Source of the DNA: Subtercola boreus
GTDB lineage: Bacteria > Actinomycetota > Actinomycetes > Actinomycetales > Microbacteriaceae
Assembly (NCBI RefSeq): GCF_006716115.1
Contig: NZ_VFOO01000001.1
Span: 3,906,001 to 3,970,000 of the forward strand
DNA length: 64,000 nt
Reading direction: 5' to 3'
Shown one piece after another: positions 8,072-15,762 of the stretch (position 1 is the first letter of the stretch; each line of letters begins with the position of its first letter). Below the pieces are notes generated by a model that was not told where the DNA came from, made no database searches, and saw only the letters and a program-made list of their open reading frames with translations. The position numbers and the translations under genes were made by a program.

Positions 8072-9484
8072 ACTTCCCATCGCGTTACTGAGCCGTGCTC
8101 CTGCACGCTGCGATCGGTAGGCACGTGTCATCTCGGTGGTGGAGTGGCCAACGATTTGCCTGATGATGTCTTCCGGCATCCCGGACTCGTACATCAGATC
8201 GACGGCGGAGTGACGGCCGTCGTGCAGGCGCATGTCCGGGACGCCCGCCGCAACCAGTAGGGCGTGCCATTTGCGGGACTGGACGCCCGGGTCAATCGGA
8301 GCTCCGTTCTTCTCATGCCAGACCAGCCCGTGCGGGTTCGGACCCTCGTCTGCAGAGATGTGGTCGTTCATCAGTGCCTTGAGTGGTTCGATGAGAGGAA
8401 TGAGTCGCGCGCCCGCAACGGACTTTGGACGGGTCAGCCAGAAGCCTCCCTGCAGGTAACGGCACTCCCAATCAGCCGGCGCAACGACGCGACGCGACGA
8501 GCAGTCGGTGCCGCGGATTCGTCCACACGTGTCGCCACAGCCATGCTGCCAGGGGAGGCGCTGAAGCTGCCACGAGACCTCCAAGAAGTCAGAGACTCGA
8601 GAATGTTCGAGCCCCAGGAGTTCGCCCTGTCTGGCGCCCGTGAGGAGGACGGCGACCCACAGCGATTCGAGCGGGTCACCCGTCGCCGCGGCAATGACCC
8701 GCCGGCACTGCTCGACCGTTAGGGCGCTGTTCCGATTGATAGCACGACGGGGAGAGTCCACCAGTTCGGCGACGTTCCGGGGAATGATCTCCTCGCGCAC
8801 GGCGTACTTCAGCGCGACCGACAGGATCCGGTACGCCTGAGCTGACGTTGTGGACGAACGGCCGTCCGAAATGATCGCCGCGTCAAGGCCTCGGACATCC
8901 GACGGCTTCAGCGCCACAAGGGGAATGTCTCCGATGTGCGGCACGATCTGCTTCGTTATGACGGTCCGGTAGGTGGCGGCGGTCTTCGGCCGTATCTTGC
9001 GGGTTGCGATGGTCCTGAACCACTCATCGAGCCACTCCGCGACCGTAGGATGACCGACCGACCGTCTCGCCAGGTCGTATGCCTCTGCGGCCAACTTGGA
9101 CTCGACCAAAAGACCCCCTAGCTTCGCGCGTACGACAGCCTCTGACTTGGACCTAGCGGCCCGACGTCGACGTTTGCCGTCGGACGAGCGTATAGAAACG
9201 ACCGCGTTCCACCTGCCCTGCCCGTCCCGATAAACCGATCCGGATCCATACTCCCGACGCGGGATAGAGGCCGGTTCGAACGTGTCTGCCTGATCCCATG
9301 GGACTTTCAACCGGGTGGGCGGGATCCACTCAGTCTGGCCCTCGAACTCATCGGTAACGAACTCGACCTTCACTCGTTCTGGCAACCTTCGACCGAGCGT
9401 GTGGACAATCACCTCGACTGCTCCTCGCTTCGAATCGAAGTAGACCCACCGCTCGCCAACGGTCAGGTCAGCAATCGTCACCAT
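8042..9484 (-). CDS. Tyrosine site-specific integrase
   Basis: Encodes 480 residues and catalyses integration and excision of the element. The catalytic set is visible: Arg285 in LTGARQGELLGL, His421 and Arg424 in LHDGRH, His447 in VGHST, and Tyr456 in TRAYR. Residues about 140-230 form the SAM-like core-binding domain. Two unusual parts stand out. The first about 70 residues are an extra beta-rich domain before the usual arm-binding region. A Cys cluster near 316-341 (HGCGDTC...DC...EC) sits inside the catalytic domain and could bind zinc. The gene lies next to the tRNA-derived attachment site. Its start overlaps the stop of the small gene upstream. Confidence 0.95.
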   Translation of the reverse strand: MVTIADLTVGERWVYFDSKRGAVEVIVHTLGRRLPERVKVEFVTDEFEGQTEWIPPTRLKVPWDQADTFEPASIPRREYGSGSVYRDGQGRWNAVVSIRSSDGKRRRRAARSKSEAVVRAKLGGLLVESKLAAEAYDLARRSVGHPTVAEWLDEWFRTIATRKIRPKTAATYRTVITKQIVPHIGDIPLVALKPSDVRGLDAAIISDGRSSTTSAQAYRILSVALKYAVREEIIPRNVAELVDSPRRAINRNSALTVEQCRRVIAAATGDPLESLWVAVLLTGARQGELLGLEHSRVSDFLEVSWQLQRLPWQHGCGDTCGRIRGTDCSSRRVVAPADWECRYLQGGFWLTRPKSVAGARLIPLIEPLKALMNDHISADEGPNPHGLVWHEKNGAPIDPGVQSRKWHALLVAAGVPDMRLHDGRHSAVDLMYESGMPEDIIRQIVGHSTTEMTRAYRSQRAGARLSNAMGSLEAMMRNTE

Positions 9485-9678
9485 CGGGGGCGATTCTTAA
9501 CCATGGCGGGGTGATCTCTCGGACTGGATAGCGCCGCCGTAGCCACCCAAACTGAGATGTAGCGCGCCTCGGACGTGACTATCGCAAATACGAAGCGAGG
9601 CTCGGTTACCCGGAAGCCGATCACGACCCGAGGCTCTTCATCAGGTCTGTTCAGCGCGGGGCACTTGCCGCCGTCCAT
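9478..9678 (-). CDS. Small gene coupled to the integrase (possible directionality factor)
   Basis: Encodes 66 residues from the ATG at 9678; a longer reading would run through the attachment site. Its TGA overlaps the integrase ATG (ATGGTGA), so it is translated immediately ahead of the integrase. Residues 15-50 form beta strands (VVIGFRV, FVFAIVT, YISVWVATA). No helix-turn-helix or known excisionase motif is seen. Position alone suggests a role in controlling integration. Confidence 0.5.
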   Translation of the reverse strand: MDGGKCPALNRPDEEPRVVIGFRVTEPRFVFAIVTSEARYISVWVATAALSSPRDHPAMVKNRPRW

Positions 9679-9712
9679 GTGATCGAACCTAGCAGACGCG
9701 CCAAAGCAGCTT

Positions 9713-9741
9713 TGGCAACAGAATGGCAACAAGTGGCGCAA
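9713..9741. repeat. Phased direct repeats, probable integrase arm-type sites
   Basis: TGGCAACA occurs at 9713-9720 and 9724-9731, and a degenerate copy TGGCGCAA at 9734-9741, spaced 11 and 10 bp. Helical-phase spacing about 100 bp inside the attachment core is what arm-binding sites of tyrosine integrases look like. Confidence 0.5.
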
Positions 9742-9836
9742 ATCGAGCCCAATCATCGGCCTATCCAGATGGGCGGAAATTGGGCTAGATGATGGGATTA
9801 GATGAGGTTCGTGCGTGAGAGTTGGGACCGGATTGG

Positions 9837-9861
9837 GGTTCAAATCCCACCGGTACCGCCA
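9837..9861 (+). other. Prophage attachment site: 3' end of a tRNA gene
   Basis: GGTTCAAATCCC (T-loop) followed by a 3' acceptor strand CGGTACC, G73 and CCA reproduces the end of a tRNA gene. The sequence to its left does not complete a T-stem, anticodon arm or acceptor strand, so this is the duplicated att copy. The intact tRNA should lie at the other end of the element, left of this window. A discriminator G suggests Asp, Asn, Gln or Trp, but I cannot decide which. Confidence 0.75.
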
Positions 9862-9865
9862 TCAG

Positions 9866-9909
9866 AAAGCCCCCTGAATCCCTGTAAAAACGCGGATCCA
9901 GGGGGCTTT
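9866..9909 (+). terminator. Terminator of the former tRNA gene
   Basis: AAAGCCCCCTG (9866-9876) pairs with CAGGGGGCTTT (9899-9909) and is followed by a T-run. It sits 4 bp after the tRNA CCA end, as expected for a tRNA transcription unit reading left to right, and supports the attachment-site call. Confidence 0.85.
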
Positions 9910-9969
9910 TACTGTGTCAGGCGAGCGTAGCTCCCAACAAAAACCCAGCACTTGCTTTTCCACGGGCAA

Positions 9970-10095
9970 ATGTCGGTGACTCATCGTCGAGCCGACGAGT
10001 GCAGGGATGGCCTCATCGAGCAGGGGCAGGTTCTGGTCGGCGATATCGACGACCTCGTGCCGTGCCGCGGTGCGGTTCGCGGCTTGCTCGTTCAC
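9970..10095 (-). pseudogene. Fragment of NADPH-dependent FMN reductase
   Basis: About 42 residues read like the helix-loop segment of flavodoxin-like FMN reductases (VVDIADQNLPLLDEAIP). Both the N-terminal flavin-binding strand and everything downstream are missing. The open frame continues into the tRNA terminator, so it is a remnant. Confidence 0.6.
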
Positions 10096-10155
10096 CAGGT
10101 GACCTGATCGAGGAGAGGGGCGGACCGATCGACCCGCCCCGGGGGTCTGGTGGTG

Positions 10156-10538
10156 CTACCTGCCTTCGGCTTCGCGAGAGACGGGCGCCCACTCGGCCCA
10201 CTCGGCGAGGCGCTGCCGGTATGGCCCGAGCCCTGCTCGCGCATAAGAGGGAGCACCGCCTGGGTGACGTTGAAGACGCCGAACAGGTTCGTCTCCAGCT
10301 GGTCGTGGAGCTGCTGCTGTGTGATCTCCTCGACGGTGCCGAAGAGTCCGTAGCCAGCGTTGTTGATCACGACGTCGAGCCGACCAAAGGTGTCGTGCGC
10401 GGCCTTCACTGCCGCGTTCACTTGGGCGCGGTCGGTTACATCGAGCCGCAGCGGCAGAACGGCGTCGCCGTACTTCTCGCCCAGGTCGCTCAGGGGCTCA
10501 TGATGCTCCTCCAGTGCGTGACGTCTCTCTGACGGCAC
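10156..10538 (-). pseudogene. Remnant of a short-chain dehydrogenase (SDR)
   Basis: Residues matching the central SDR fold are visible: the LDVTDR strand, the NNAG motif (VVINNAGYG) and helix alpha-4 ending in VLPLMREQGSGH. The N-terminal TGxxxGxG cofactor loop is missing. After SGH the frame breaks. A C-terminal piece (RLAEWAEWAPVSREAEGR) resumes in another frame, so the Ser-Tyr-Lys active-site region is deleted. The gene is dead at both ends and in the middle. Confidence 0.75.
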
Positions 10539-10743
10539 AGACCTGCAGGGATATGACGGTACGACCGTCGATCAGATCGCCGCCGCCGCGGGCATGTCCA
10601 AGCGCACATTCTTCCGGTACTTCCCGTCGAAGGATGACCTCGTGATCGGTAAGTACGACCTCTTCGCTGATCGAATGGCCGAAGCGTTCGACGAGCGACC
10701 AGTGGACGAGCCGGTGTGGTGCAGCGCGTCCAGCAACTCCTGA
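10522..10743 (+). pseudogene. Remnant of a TetR-family regulator
   Basis: The helix-turn-helix is intact (GYDGTTVDQIAAAAGMSKRT then FFRYFPSKDDL), but the first helix and start codon are absent, and the ligand domain stops at TGA 10741-10743 about 35 residues later. It abuts the truncated SDR head to head: one deletion removed both N-termini and the shared promoter region. Confidence 0.75.
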
Positions 10744-10933
10744 TCGGCCGCGTCGCGAGCTACCTCGATGACGCAATGTCGACGATTCATGTGGGGCGCG
10801 GCCCAAGCGCCTAGTGGCAGGAATTCGAGGCTGGGTTGGTGGTGGTTCGGTTGGTCATGATCTGGTCGACTGGGCGCTCGGGATGGCTGGTAGTTTGGGA
10901 GTTCGAGTACTAAGACGGGATTGGGGACACTCA

Positions 10934-11641
10934 ATGGCGGAGGTTCGCGGGGTGTCGCTCGGTCCGATTCAGGTTCCCCGGGCATCCGATGTGCTCGCCA
11001 CCACTCTTCGGGAACAGATTCTCAGCGGGCAGTTCGCCCAGGGCGAGGCCCTGCCGAGTGAGCGCGAGTTGATCGAGTACACGCAGATGAGCCGCACGAC
11101 GGTGCGCGAGGCACTGCGGATGCTGGAGTCCCAAGGGTTTGTCGAGATGCGCACGGGCCGATCAGGAGGTCCGTTTGCGCGGCGCCCTGGCTCGCAAGCA
11201 GTCGAACAGTCGGTGAGATTCGCCATCCAGGGCGAACAGACGAGTGAGACGCGCCTACGCGAGACGCGGCAGGGTGTCGAACCGGCCTGCGCCGGGCTGG
11301 CCGCCAAGTACCGCACCGACGAAGATCTGGTGCGCATCGATGCGGCGACGGCAGCTGTCGATGTAGCGGCAGCAAGCGGATCGGCCGAAGCCTTCGTGCT
11401 CGCCAAGCTGGAGTGGCACCTCGCCGTCTCAGTGGCAAGCCACAACAGTCTTCTCATCGGTTTTTTCAAGGCGCTGGCGACCTCGATCCATGAGATGGCC
11501 GACGCCGGCACGCTCACCGACGATCTCATCGCCCAAACGGCAGCCCACCACGGTCCAGTTGTCGAAGCGATCCGGGCGCAGGATGTTGCGGCTGCCGAAA
11601 GCTTCATGCGGTCCCACATCATGGCAGATCGCCACACCTGA
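10934..11641 (+). CDS. GntR/FadR-subfamily transcriptional regulator
   Basis: Encodes 235 residues from the ATG at 10934; a start at 10814 would add a Gly-rich leader with no ribosome site. The N-terminal winged helix is clear (LREQILSGQFAQGEALPSER, then SRTTVREALRMLESQGFV). The all-helical FCD ligand domain follows (about 90-225), with metal-ligand histidines in EWHLAV and the C-terminal HHGPVVEAI segment. It lies 72 bp upstream of the acyl-CoA synthetase. A FadR-type operator (TGGTTAGACCA) sits between them, so it probably regulates that gene in response to an organic or acyl acid. Confidence 0.88.
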   Translation: MAEVRGVSLGPIQVPRASDVLATTLREQILSGQFAQGEALPSERELIEYTQMSRTTVREALRMLESQGFVEMRTGRSGGPFARRPGSQAVEQSVRFAIQGEQTSETRLRETRQGVEPACAGLAAKYRTDEDLVRIDAATAAVDVAAASGSAEAFVLAKLEWHLAVSVASHNSLLIGFFKALATSIHEMADAGTLTDDLIAQTAAHHGPVVEAIRAQDVAAAESFMRSHIMADRHT

Positions 11642-11683
11642 TCTGCAAGAAACGCTCGACGTTTATCGAGTTCAAAGTGATAA

Positions 11684-11694
11684 TGGTTAGACCA
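11684..11694 (+). promoter_or_regulatory. Likely GntR operator upstream of the acyl-CoA synthetase
   Basis: TGGTTAGACCA is a perfect TGGT-N3-ACCA palindrome, the consensus form for FadR-subfamily regulators. It overlaps a GATAAT (11679-11684) that could be the -10 element, so binding would block transcription of the gene at 11714. Confidence 0.6.
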
Positions 11695-11713
11695 AATAAG
11701 ACGAAGAGGTCCC

Positions 11714-13861
11714 ATGGTCACCACCAGTTCCCCCACCAGCGAACGCCCTGTCGGCGCCGATGCGATAGCTCGGCTGCTCCGCCCGAGACGCATCGCGATG
11801 GTCGGTGCGAGTGATGGCAACCTCTTCTCGAGGCGGGCGTTCGCCCAGTACGAACGGATCGCGGAGCAGCCGATCGCCATCGTGAATCCACGGAGCCCGA
11901 TCGTGCACGGCGTCGAGACAGTCGCCCGGTGCCAGGACGTGGAAGGGGGAATAGACCTCGCGCTGATGCTCACTCCGCAGCGGTTCACCATCGCCAGCCT
12001 CAGGGATGCGGCCGAGGCTGGCGCCAGCGCAGCCGCGATCATGAGTCAGGGCTGGGCGGAGGAAGATGAAGACGGCCGGGTCAGGCAGGCGGAGCTGGTG
12101 GCCGTGGCCGAGCAGCTCGGAATCACCCTTCTCGGGCCCAACCACCTCGGCTTCGTCAACCTGTGGGACCGCTCGGCAGCGACGGCCCTCGGTTTGAACC
12201 TCCCAGCAGAACCCGGCGCGTTCGCGCTCGTGTCGCAGAGCGGTGCCGTCGGCTCGTCCCTCGTGGGCTATGCCTCACGTCACGACGTGAACTTCAGCTT
12301 CGTCGTCACCACCGGAAACGAGGCAATGGTGTCGATCGCGGATGTGGTCGACTACCTCGTCGACGACGAGCACACCAAGGCGATCGGTGTGTTCGCGGAG
12401 ACGATCCGGAAACCGGCGACGTTCATCGCTGCTGCACGTCGCGCCGCAGAGCTCGGCAAAGCGATCGTCGTGCTGAAGGCCGGATCGAGCGAGCTGGCGG
12501 CGCGGACCGCCCAAGCCCACACGGGTGCCCTCGTCGGCGACGACCGGGTGATCGACGCCATGCTCCGCCAAGAGGGCGTGATCCGGGTGCGCACCCTGGA
12601 AGACCTTGTGACCATCGGCAACCTGTGTGCACACACCGGCCCCCTGAAGAAGAGCGGGGTCGCAGTGCTGTCGGTCTCGGGCGGCGCCTGCGACCTCATC
12701 GCCGACCGTGGCCAGGAGGTCGGGCTCGACCTGCCCGCCCTGTCCGCGTCGGCTTATTCGCGTCTCGCCGAGGTGCTGCCACCGTACGGGCATCCGCAGA
12801 ACCCGCTTGACGTCACAGGTGGAGCGCTTGCGAAGCCGGAGGTGTGGCGGCGTGGCATCGAGGTGATGGCAGATGAACAGGAGATCGGGTTCGTTGGAAT
12901 CGTGACGTCGCTGCCGACCTCCGGCGAGCCGCAGCGGGACATGACCTTCCAGGTCGTCGGTGAGGCGCTGAGGGAGACGGGGCTGGCCGGGGCGATCTTC
13001 CCCCAGCTCGACCAGGACCAGTCGGAGTATGTGCGCCAGGTCAAAGCCGCCTCGGGTATCGAGAACGTGCTGCCGAGTGTCGATCGTTTCACCGTTGCCG
13101 CTGCGGCACTCTCGCGCTGGTCGACGTGGTTGCGCGAACGTGTCGCGCCGGTGGGTGCTCATGAGGCGGATGCCACTTCGGCTCGGCTCGCCTCGTTGGT
13201 CCCGGGCGCCGCTGTCAGCGAGTACTCCGCACGGGGGATCGCGATCGCCGGGAACGTGCCATTGGTTCCCGCCAGCCTGGCGACCGACGCGGCCGAGGCG
13301 ATTGCAGCGGCCCGCGACATCCAAGGCCCGGTCGTGCTGAAGATCTGTTCGGCCGAGGTCGCCCACAAGACCGAGCTGGGCGGAGTTCTGCTCGACGTTG
13401 CGGGTGACGACGCAGTCGGAGCAGGCTTCGAGGCTCTCACCGAACGGGCCCGGCAGGCGGGCGTGAACCTTGAGGGTGTGCTGGTGAGCCCGTTCAGAAA
13501 GGGCGGGATCGAACTGCTGGTGGGCGTCACGCGGGACCCTGACTGGGGGTTGGTTCTGGCCGTTGCATTCGGGGGTGCGCTGGTGGAACTTCTCGATGAC
13601 AGTGCGCTTCGCCTGCTCCCGGTCTCGCGCGCCGAAGTGCTTCGGATGCTCGGTGAGTTGCGCGGATCGCGACTGCTGTCCGGGTTCCGCGGTTCAGACG
13701 CGGTCGATCTGGACCAGGTCGCAAACGCGGTCGTCGCGATCGCCGACACGGCGCTCGCGCTCGGGCCCGATCTGGAGTCGTTCGAGGTGAATCCCTTGCG
13801 GGTCTCCGCGGATGCAGTCGAGGGTCTGGACGTGCTGATCACGGTGCGAGCCTCATCGTGA
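11714..13861 (+). CDS. ADP-forming acyl-CoA synthetase (acetate-CoA ligase family)
   Basis: Encodes 715 residues. It converts an organic acid, CoA and ATP to acyl-CoA, ADP and phosphate, or the reverse. An N-terminal CoA-binding Rossmann domain (about 15-130, IAMVGASDG) is followed by succinyl-CoA-ligase-like domains with SQSGAVG and the phospho-His loop AHTGALVG (His269). A C-terminal ATP-grasp domain spans about 490-715 (VVLKICSAEVAHKTELGGV, FEVNPLRV). The single-chain alpha-beta fusion is standard for this family. AGAGG lies 4 nt before the ATG. Substrate is not determined; the neighbouring aromatic cluster makes an aryl or short-chain acid possible. Confidence 0.88.
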   Translation: MVTTSSPTSERPVGADAIARLLRPRRIAMVGASDGNLFSRRAFAQYERIAEQPIAIVNPRSPIVHGVETVARCQDVEGGIDLALMLTPQRFTIASLRDAAEAGASAAAIMSQGWAEEDEDGRVRQAELVAVAEQLGITLLGPNHLGFVNLWDRSAATALGLNLPAEPGAFALVSQSGAVGSSLVGYASRHDVNFSFVVTTGNEAMVSIADVVDYLVDDEHTKAIGVFAETIRKPATFIAAARRAAELGKAIVVLKAGSSELAARTAQAHTGALVGDDRVIDAMLRQEGVIRVRTLEDLVTIGNLCAHTGPLKKSGVAVLSVSGGACDLIADRGQEVGLDLPALSASAYSRLAEVLPPYGHPQNPLDVTGGALAKPEVWRRGIEVMADEQEIGFVGIVTSLPTSGEPQRDMTFQVVGEALRETGLAGAIFPQLDQDQSEYVRQVKAASGIENVLPSVDRFTVAAAALSRWSTWLRERVAPVGAHEADATSARLASLVPGAAVSEYSARGIAIAGNVPLVPASLATDAAEAIAAARDIQGPVVLKICSAEVAHKTELGGVLLDVAGDDAVGAGFEALTERARQAGVNLEGVLVSPFRKGGIELLVGVTRDPDWGLVLAVAFGGALVELLDDSALRLLPVSRAEVLRMLGELRGSRLLSGFRGSDAVDLDQVANAVVAIADTALALGPDLESFEVNPLRVSADAVEGLDVLITVRASS

Positions 13862-13906
13862 GCCCCGCGACACCCGACTTGCTGGCACCACGGGGCGTCC
13901 CGCTGT

Positions 13907-14686
13907 CTAGCGTTCGGTGAGGAGTGCTGACCGAAGTCGGTCGGCCGTGCCCGCTTCGAGCCCGCCCCGCTCCGAGAGGTAGGCCTCGACCGAGCCGTAC
14001 CTCTCATCCACGTCGGCCAGAGCCCCGGCGAGGGCCCTCCGCGGGGTCTCGAACATCGGTCGCACCTGTTCGACGGTGAGCCCGTGGCGAGCGAAGAGCG
14101 CTGTGTACTCCAGCACCCTGTCGGGTCGCCTCCGACCGGTCTCCTCGTAATCGGAGAGAACGTCGTCCCGCGCCACGCCCAGAAGGTCGAGCACCATCGC
14201 GATGAGCACACCCGTGCGGTCCTTGCCCGCAGAGCAGTGCACCAGCACCGGCGCCCCAGCGGCGTCGGCGATCGCCGCGACGCCGGTTGCCAGTTCGACG
14301 GCGCGACCGGCGAGCATGGACCGGTAGTAGAGCTCCATGTCGTCGACTGTGAACAGGTCCCGGGTGCCGGCCAGCACCGCCTTCATCAGGTCAGTCGAAC
14401 TTCCGGGTGCCCCGTCGTCGATGGGGATCTCGACGTAGAGCGTGCCGTCTCGAACCCAGCGCGAGGGGCTCACGTTCTTCTCCGGCACCGACCGCAGGTC
14501 GATGACAGCCGCCAGGCCGAGCAGTGCGACACCCTCGTCGACAGCCTCTGTCCAGGTGGCGTTGGACTCGTTCGGGCTCGTGTCCGTCAGTAACTCGGCG
14601 CGGTACAGTCGACCGGGTGCGACAACCGCACCGCCAGCAGCCACCGTGCCGCCGAGGTCGCGGAGGTTCTGCACGCCCGCGATCAC
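13907..14686 (-). CDS. Tyr-phosphatase-fold phosphohydrolase, last gene of the P450 arm
   Basis: Encodes 259 residues of the IphP/Y_phosphatase3 type. The P-loop HCSAGKDRTG has Cys151 and Arg157, a general-acid region lies in the IDDGAP loop, and the N-terminal NLRDLGG motif is typical of the family. These enzymes hydrolyse phosphotyrosine-like aryl phosphates. The gene overlaps the alcohol dehydrogenase by 4 bp (ATGA) and closes a four-gene operon. If the cluster makes a phosphorylated phenol, this enzyme would remove the phosphate at the end, the role of CreD in the cre pathway. That role is inferred; it could also be an ordinary signalling phosphatase. Confidence 0.85.
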   Translation of the reverse strand: MIAGVQNLRDLGGTVAAGGAVVAPGRLYRAELLTDTSPNESNATWTEAVDEGVALLGLAAVIDLRSVPEKNVSPSRWVRDGTLYVEIPIDDGAPGSSTDLMKAVLAGTRDLFTVDDMELYYRSMLAGRAVELATGVAAIADAAGAPVLVHCSAGKDRTGVLIAMVLDLLGVARDDVLSDYEETGRRRPDRVLEYTALFARHGLTVEQVRPMFETPRRALAGALADVDERYGSVEAYLSERGGLEAGTADRLRSALLTER

Positions 14687-15762
14687 GGTGTCACCATCAC
14701 GCGGAGGACATCGCCGGACTGCTGGCGCACGGCGGCGTTCGCCAGTGCGTCGAGGTTGACGACATCATCGATGAGCGGCGCGAGCTTCAGGCGCCCGCCG
14801 CGCCAGAGGTCGATCATCCGCGGCAGGTCGCGCTTCATGTCGGAGGAACCGTAGAACGTTCCGCGGAGCGTCTTCTCGGCGTGGAAGAGCTCGAGCGCGC
14901 TGAACTCGACCAGATCGTCGGCCTTTCCCGCCCCGACGACCACAACGCGGCCACCGCGGCGCGTGGCATCCCATGCTGAGCGGATGGTGCTCGAATGCCC
15001 GACGGCGTCTATCGCCACATCGAAGCCGACGGGATCGACGGATGCCCGGAGTTCGTCATCGTCGGGAGCGAAGGCGACGTCGGCGCCGAGCTCGGTGGCC
15101 AGGTCCCGTCGCCTCTGCTGCGGATCGATCGCGACGATCCGGGCGGCGCCGGCGATCCGGGCTCCCTGTATGGCGCTCAACCCGACCGCCCCGCAGCCGA
15201 CCACCAGCACCGTCTCACCAGATCTGATGCGTGCTGCGTTCAGCGCAGCACCGAGTCCGGTCGGCACCGCGCAGCCGAGCAGCGCAGCCTCTTCGAACGG
15301 CACATCGTCGGGCAGCGGGAGCACCGCATTCTCGGGAAGGACCGCCTCCTCGGCGAACGTGGCAGTGGACATCCCGGCGACTATGGGTGTGCCATCGGCG
15401 GCCTGGATATCGGCCGGCCCCTCCTTCTGGTCGCCGGCGCTCCGCCTGTGAGCACAGATGTAGGTCTCCCCGCGCGTACAGAAGTAGCAGTGACCGCACG
15501 GCGGCACCCAGGTGATGACGACGCGGTCGCCGACCCCGACCGACGACACCCGGCTGCCCACCGCGATGATCTCGCCGGCGCCCTCGTGCCCGAGCACGAC
15601 AGGGAACGCCTGCCCGAACGAGCCGTGCGCGAGCGAGATGTCGGTCTGGCAGATGCCGGCCGCGCGGATGCGCACGACGACGTCATCGGGGCCGGGATCG
15701 CGGTGCCGCACCTCGCTGACCTCGAAGCCCGATGACGGCGACCAGGCGACCGCCGCCTTCAT
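14683..15762 (-). CDS. Zinc-dependent alcohol dehydrogenase (CreG-like role)
   Basis: Encodes 359 residues from the ATG at 15762. This start overlaps the aldehyde dehydrogenase stop (ATGA); a longer frame upstream is a shadow. Catalytic zinc ligands Cys38 and His59-Glu60 and structural zinc cysteines 89, 92, 95 and 103 are present, and the NAD-binding motif GCGAVGLSA follows. The class is the MDR family near aryl-alcohol dehydrogenases. In this operon it would oxidise the alcohol made by the P450 to an aldehyde for the upstream-encoded aldehyde dehydrogenase. Confidence 0.9.
   Translation of the reverse strand: MKAAVAWSPSSGFEVSEVRHRDPGPDDVVVRIRAAGICQTDISLAHGSFGQAFPVVLGHEGAGEIIAVGSRVSSVGVGDRVVITWVPPCGHCYFCTRGETYICAHRRSAGDQKEGPADIQAADGTPIVAGMSTATFAEEAVLPENAVLPLPDDVPFEEAALLGCAVPTGLGAALNAARIRSGETVLVVGCGAVGLSAIQGARIAGAARIVAIDPQQRRRDLATELGADVAFAPDDDELRASVDPVGFDVAIDAVGHSSTIRSAWDATRRGGRVVVVGAGKADDLVEFSALELFHAEKTLRGTFYGSSDMKRDLPRMIDLWRGGRLKLAPLIDDVVNLDALANAAVRQQSGDVLRVMVTP

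Noticed and set aside
9837-9861. Complete tRNA gene
   Set aside because: Only the T-loop, 3' acceptor strand and CCA are present; no anticodon or D arm lies upstream.
9862-10095. Intact 77-residue gene
   Set aside because: Its last third is translated tRNA terminator; only the first 42 residues resemble a protein family.
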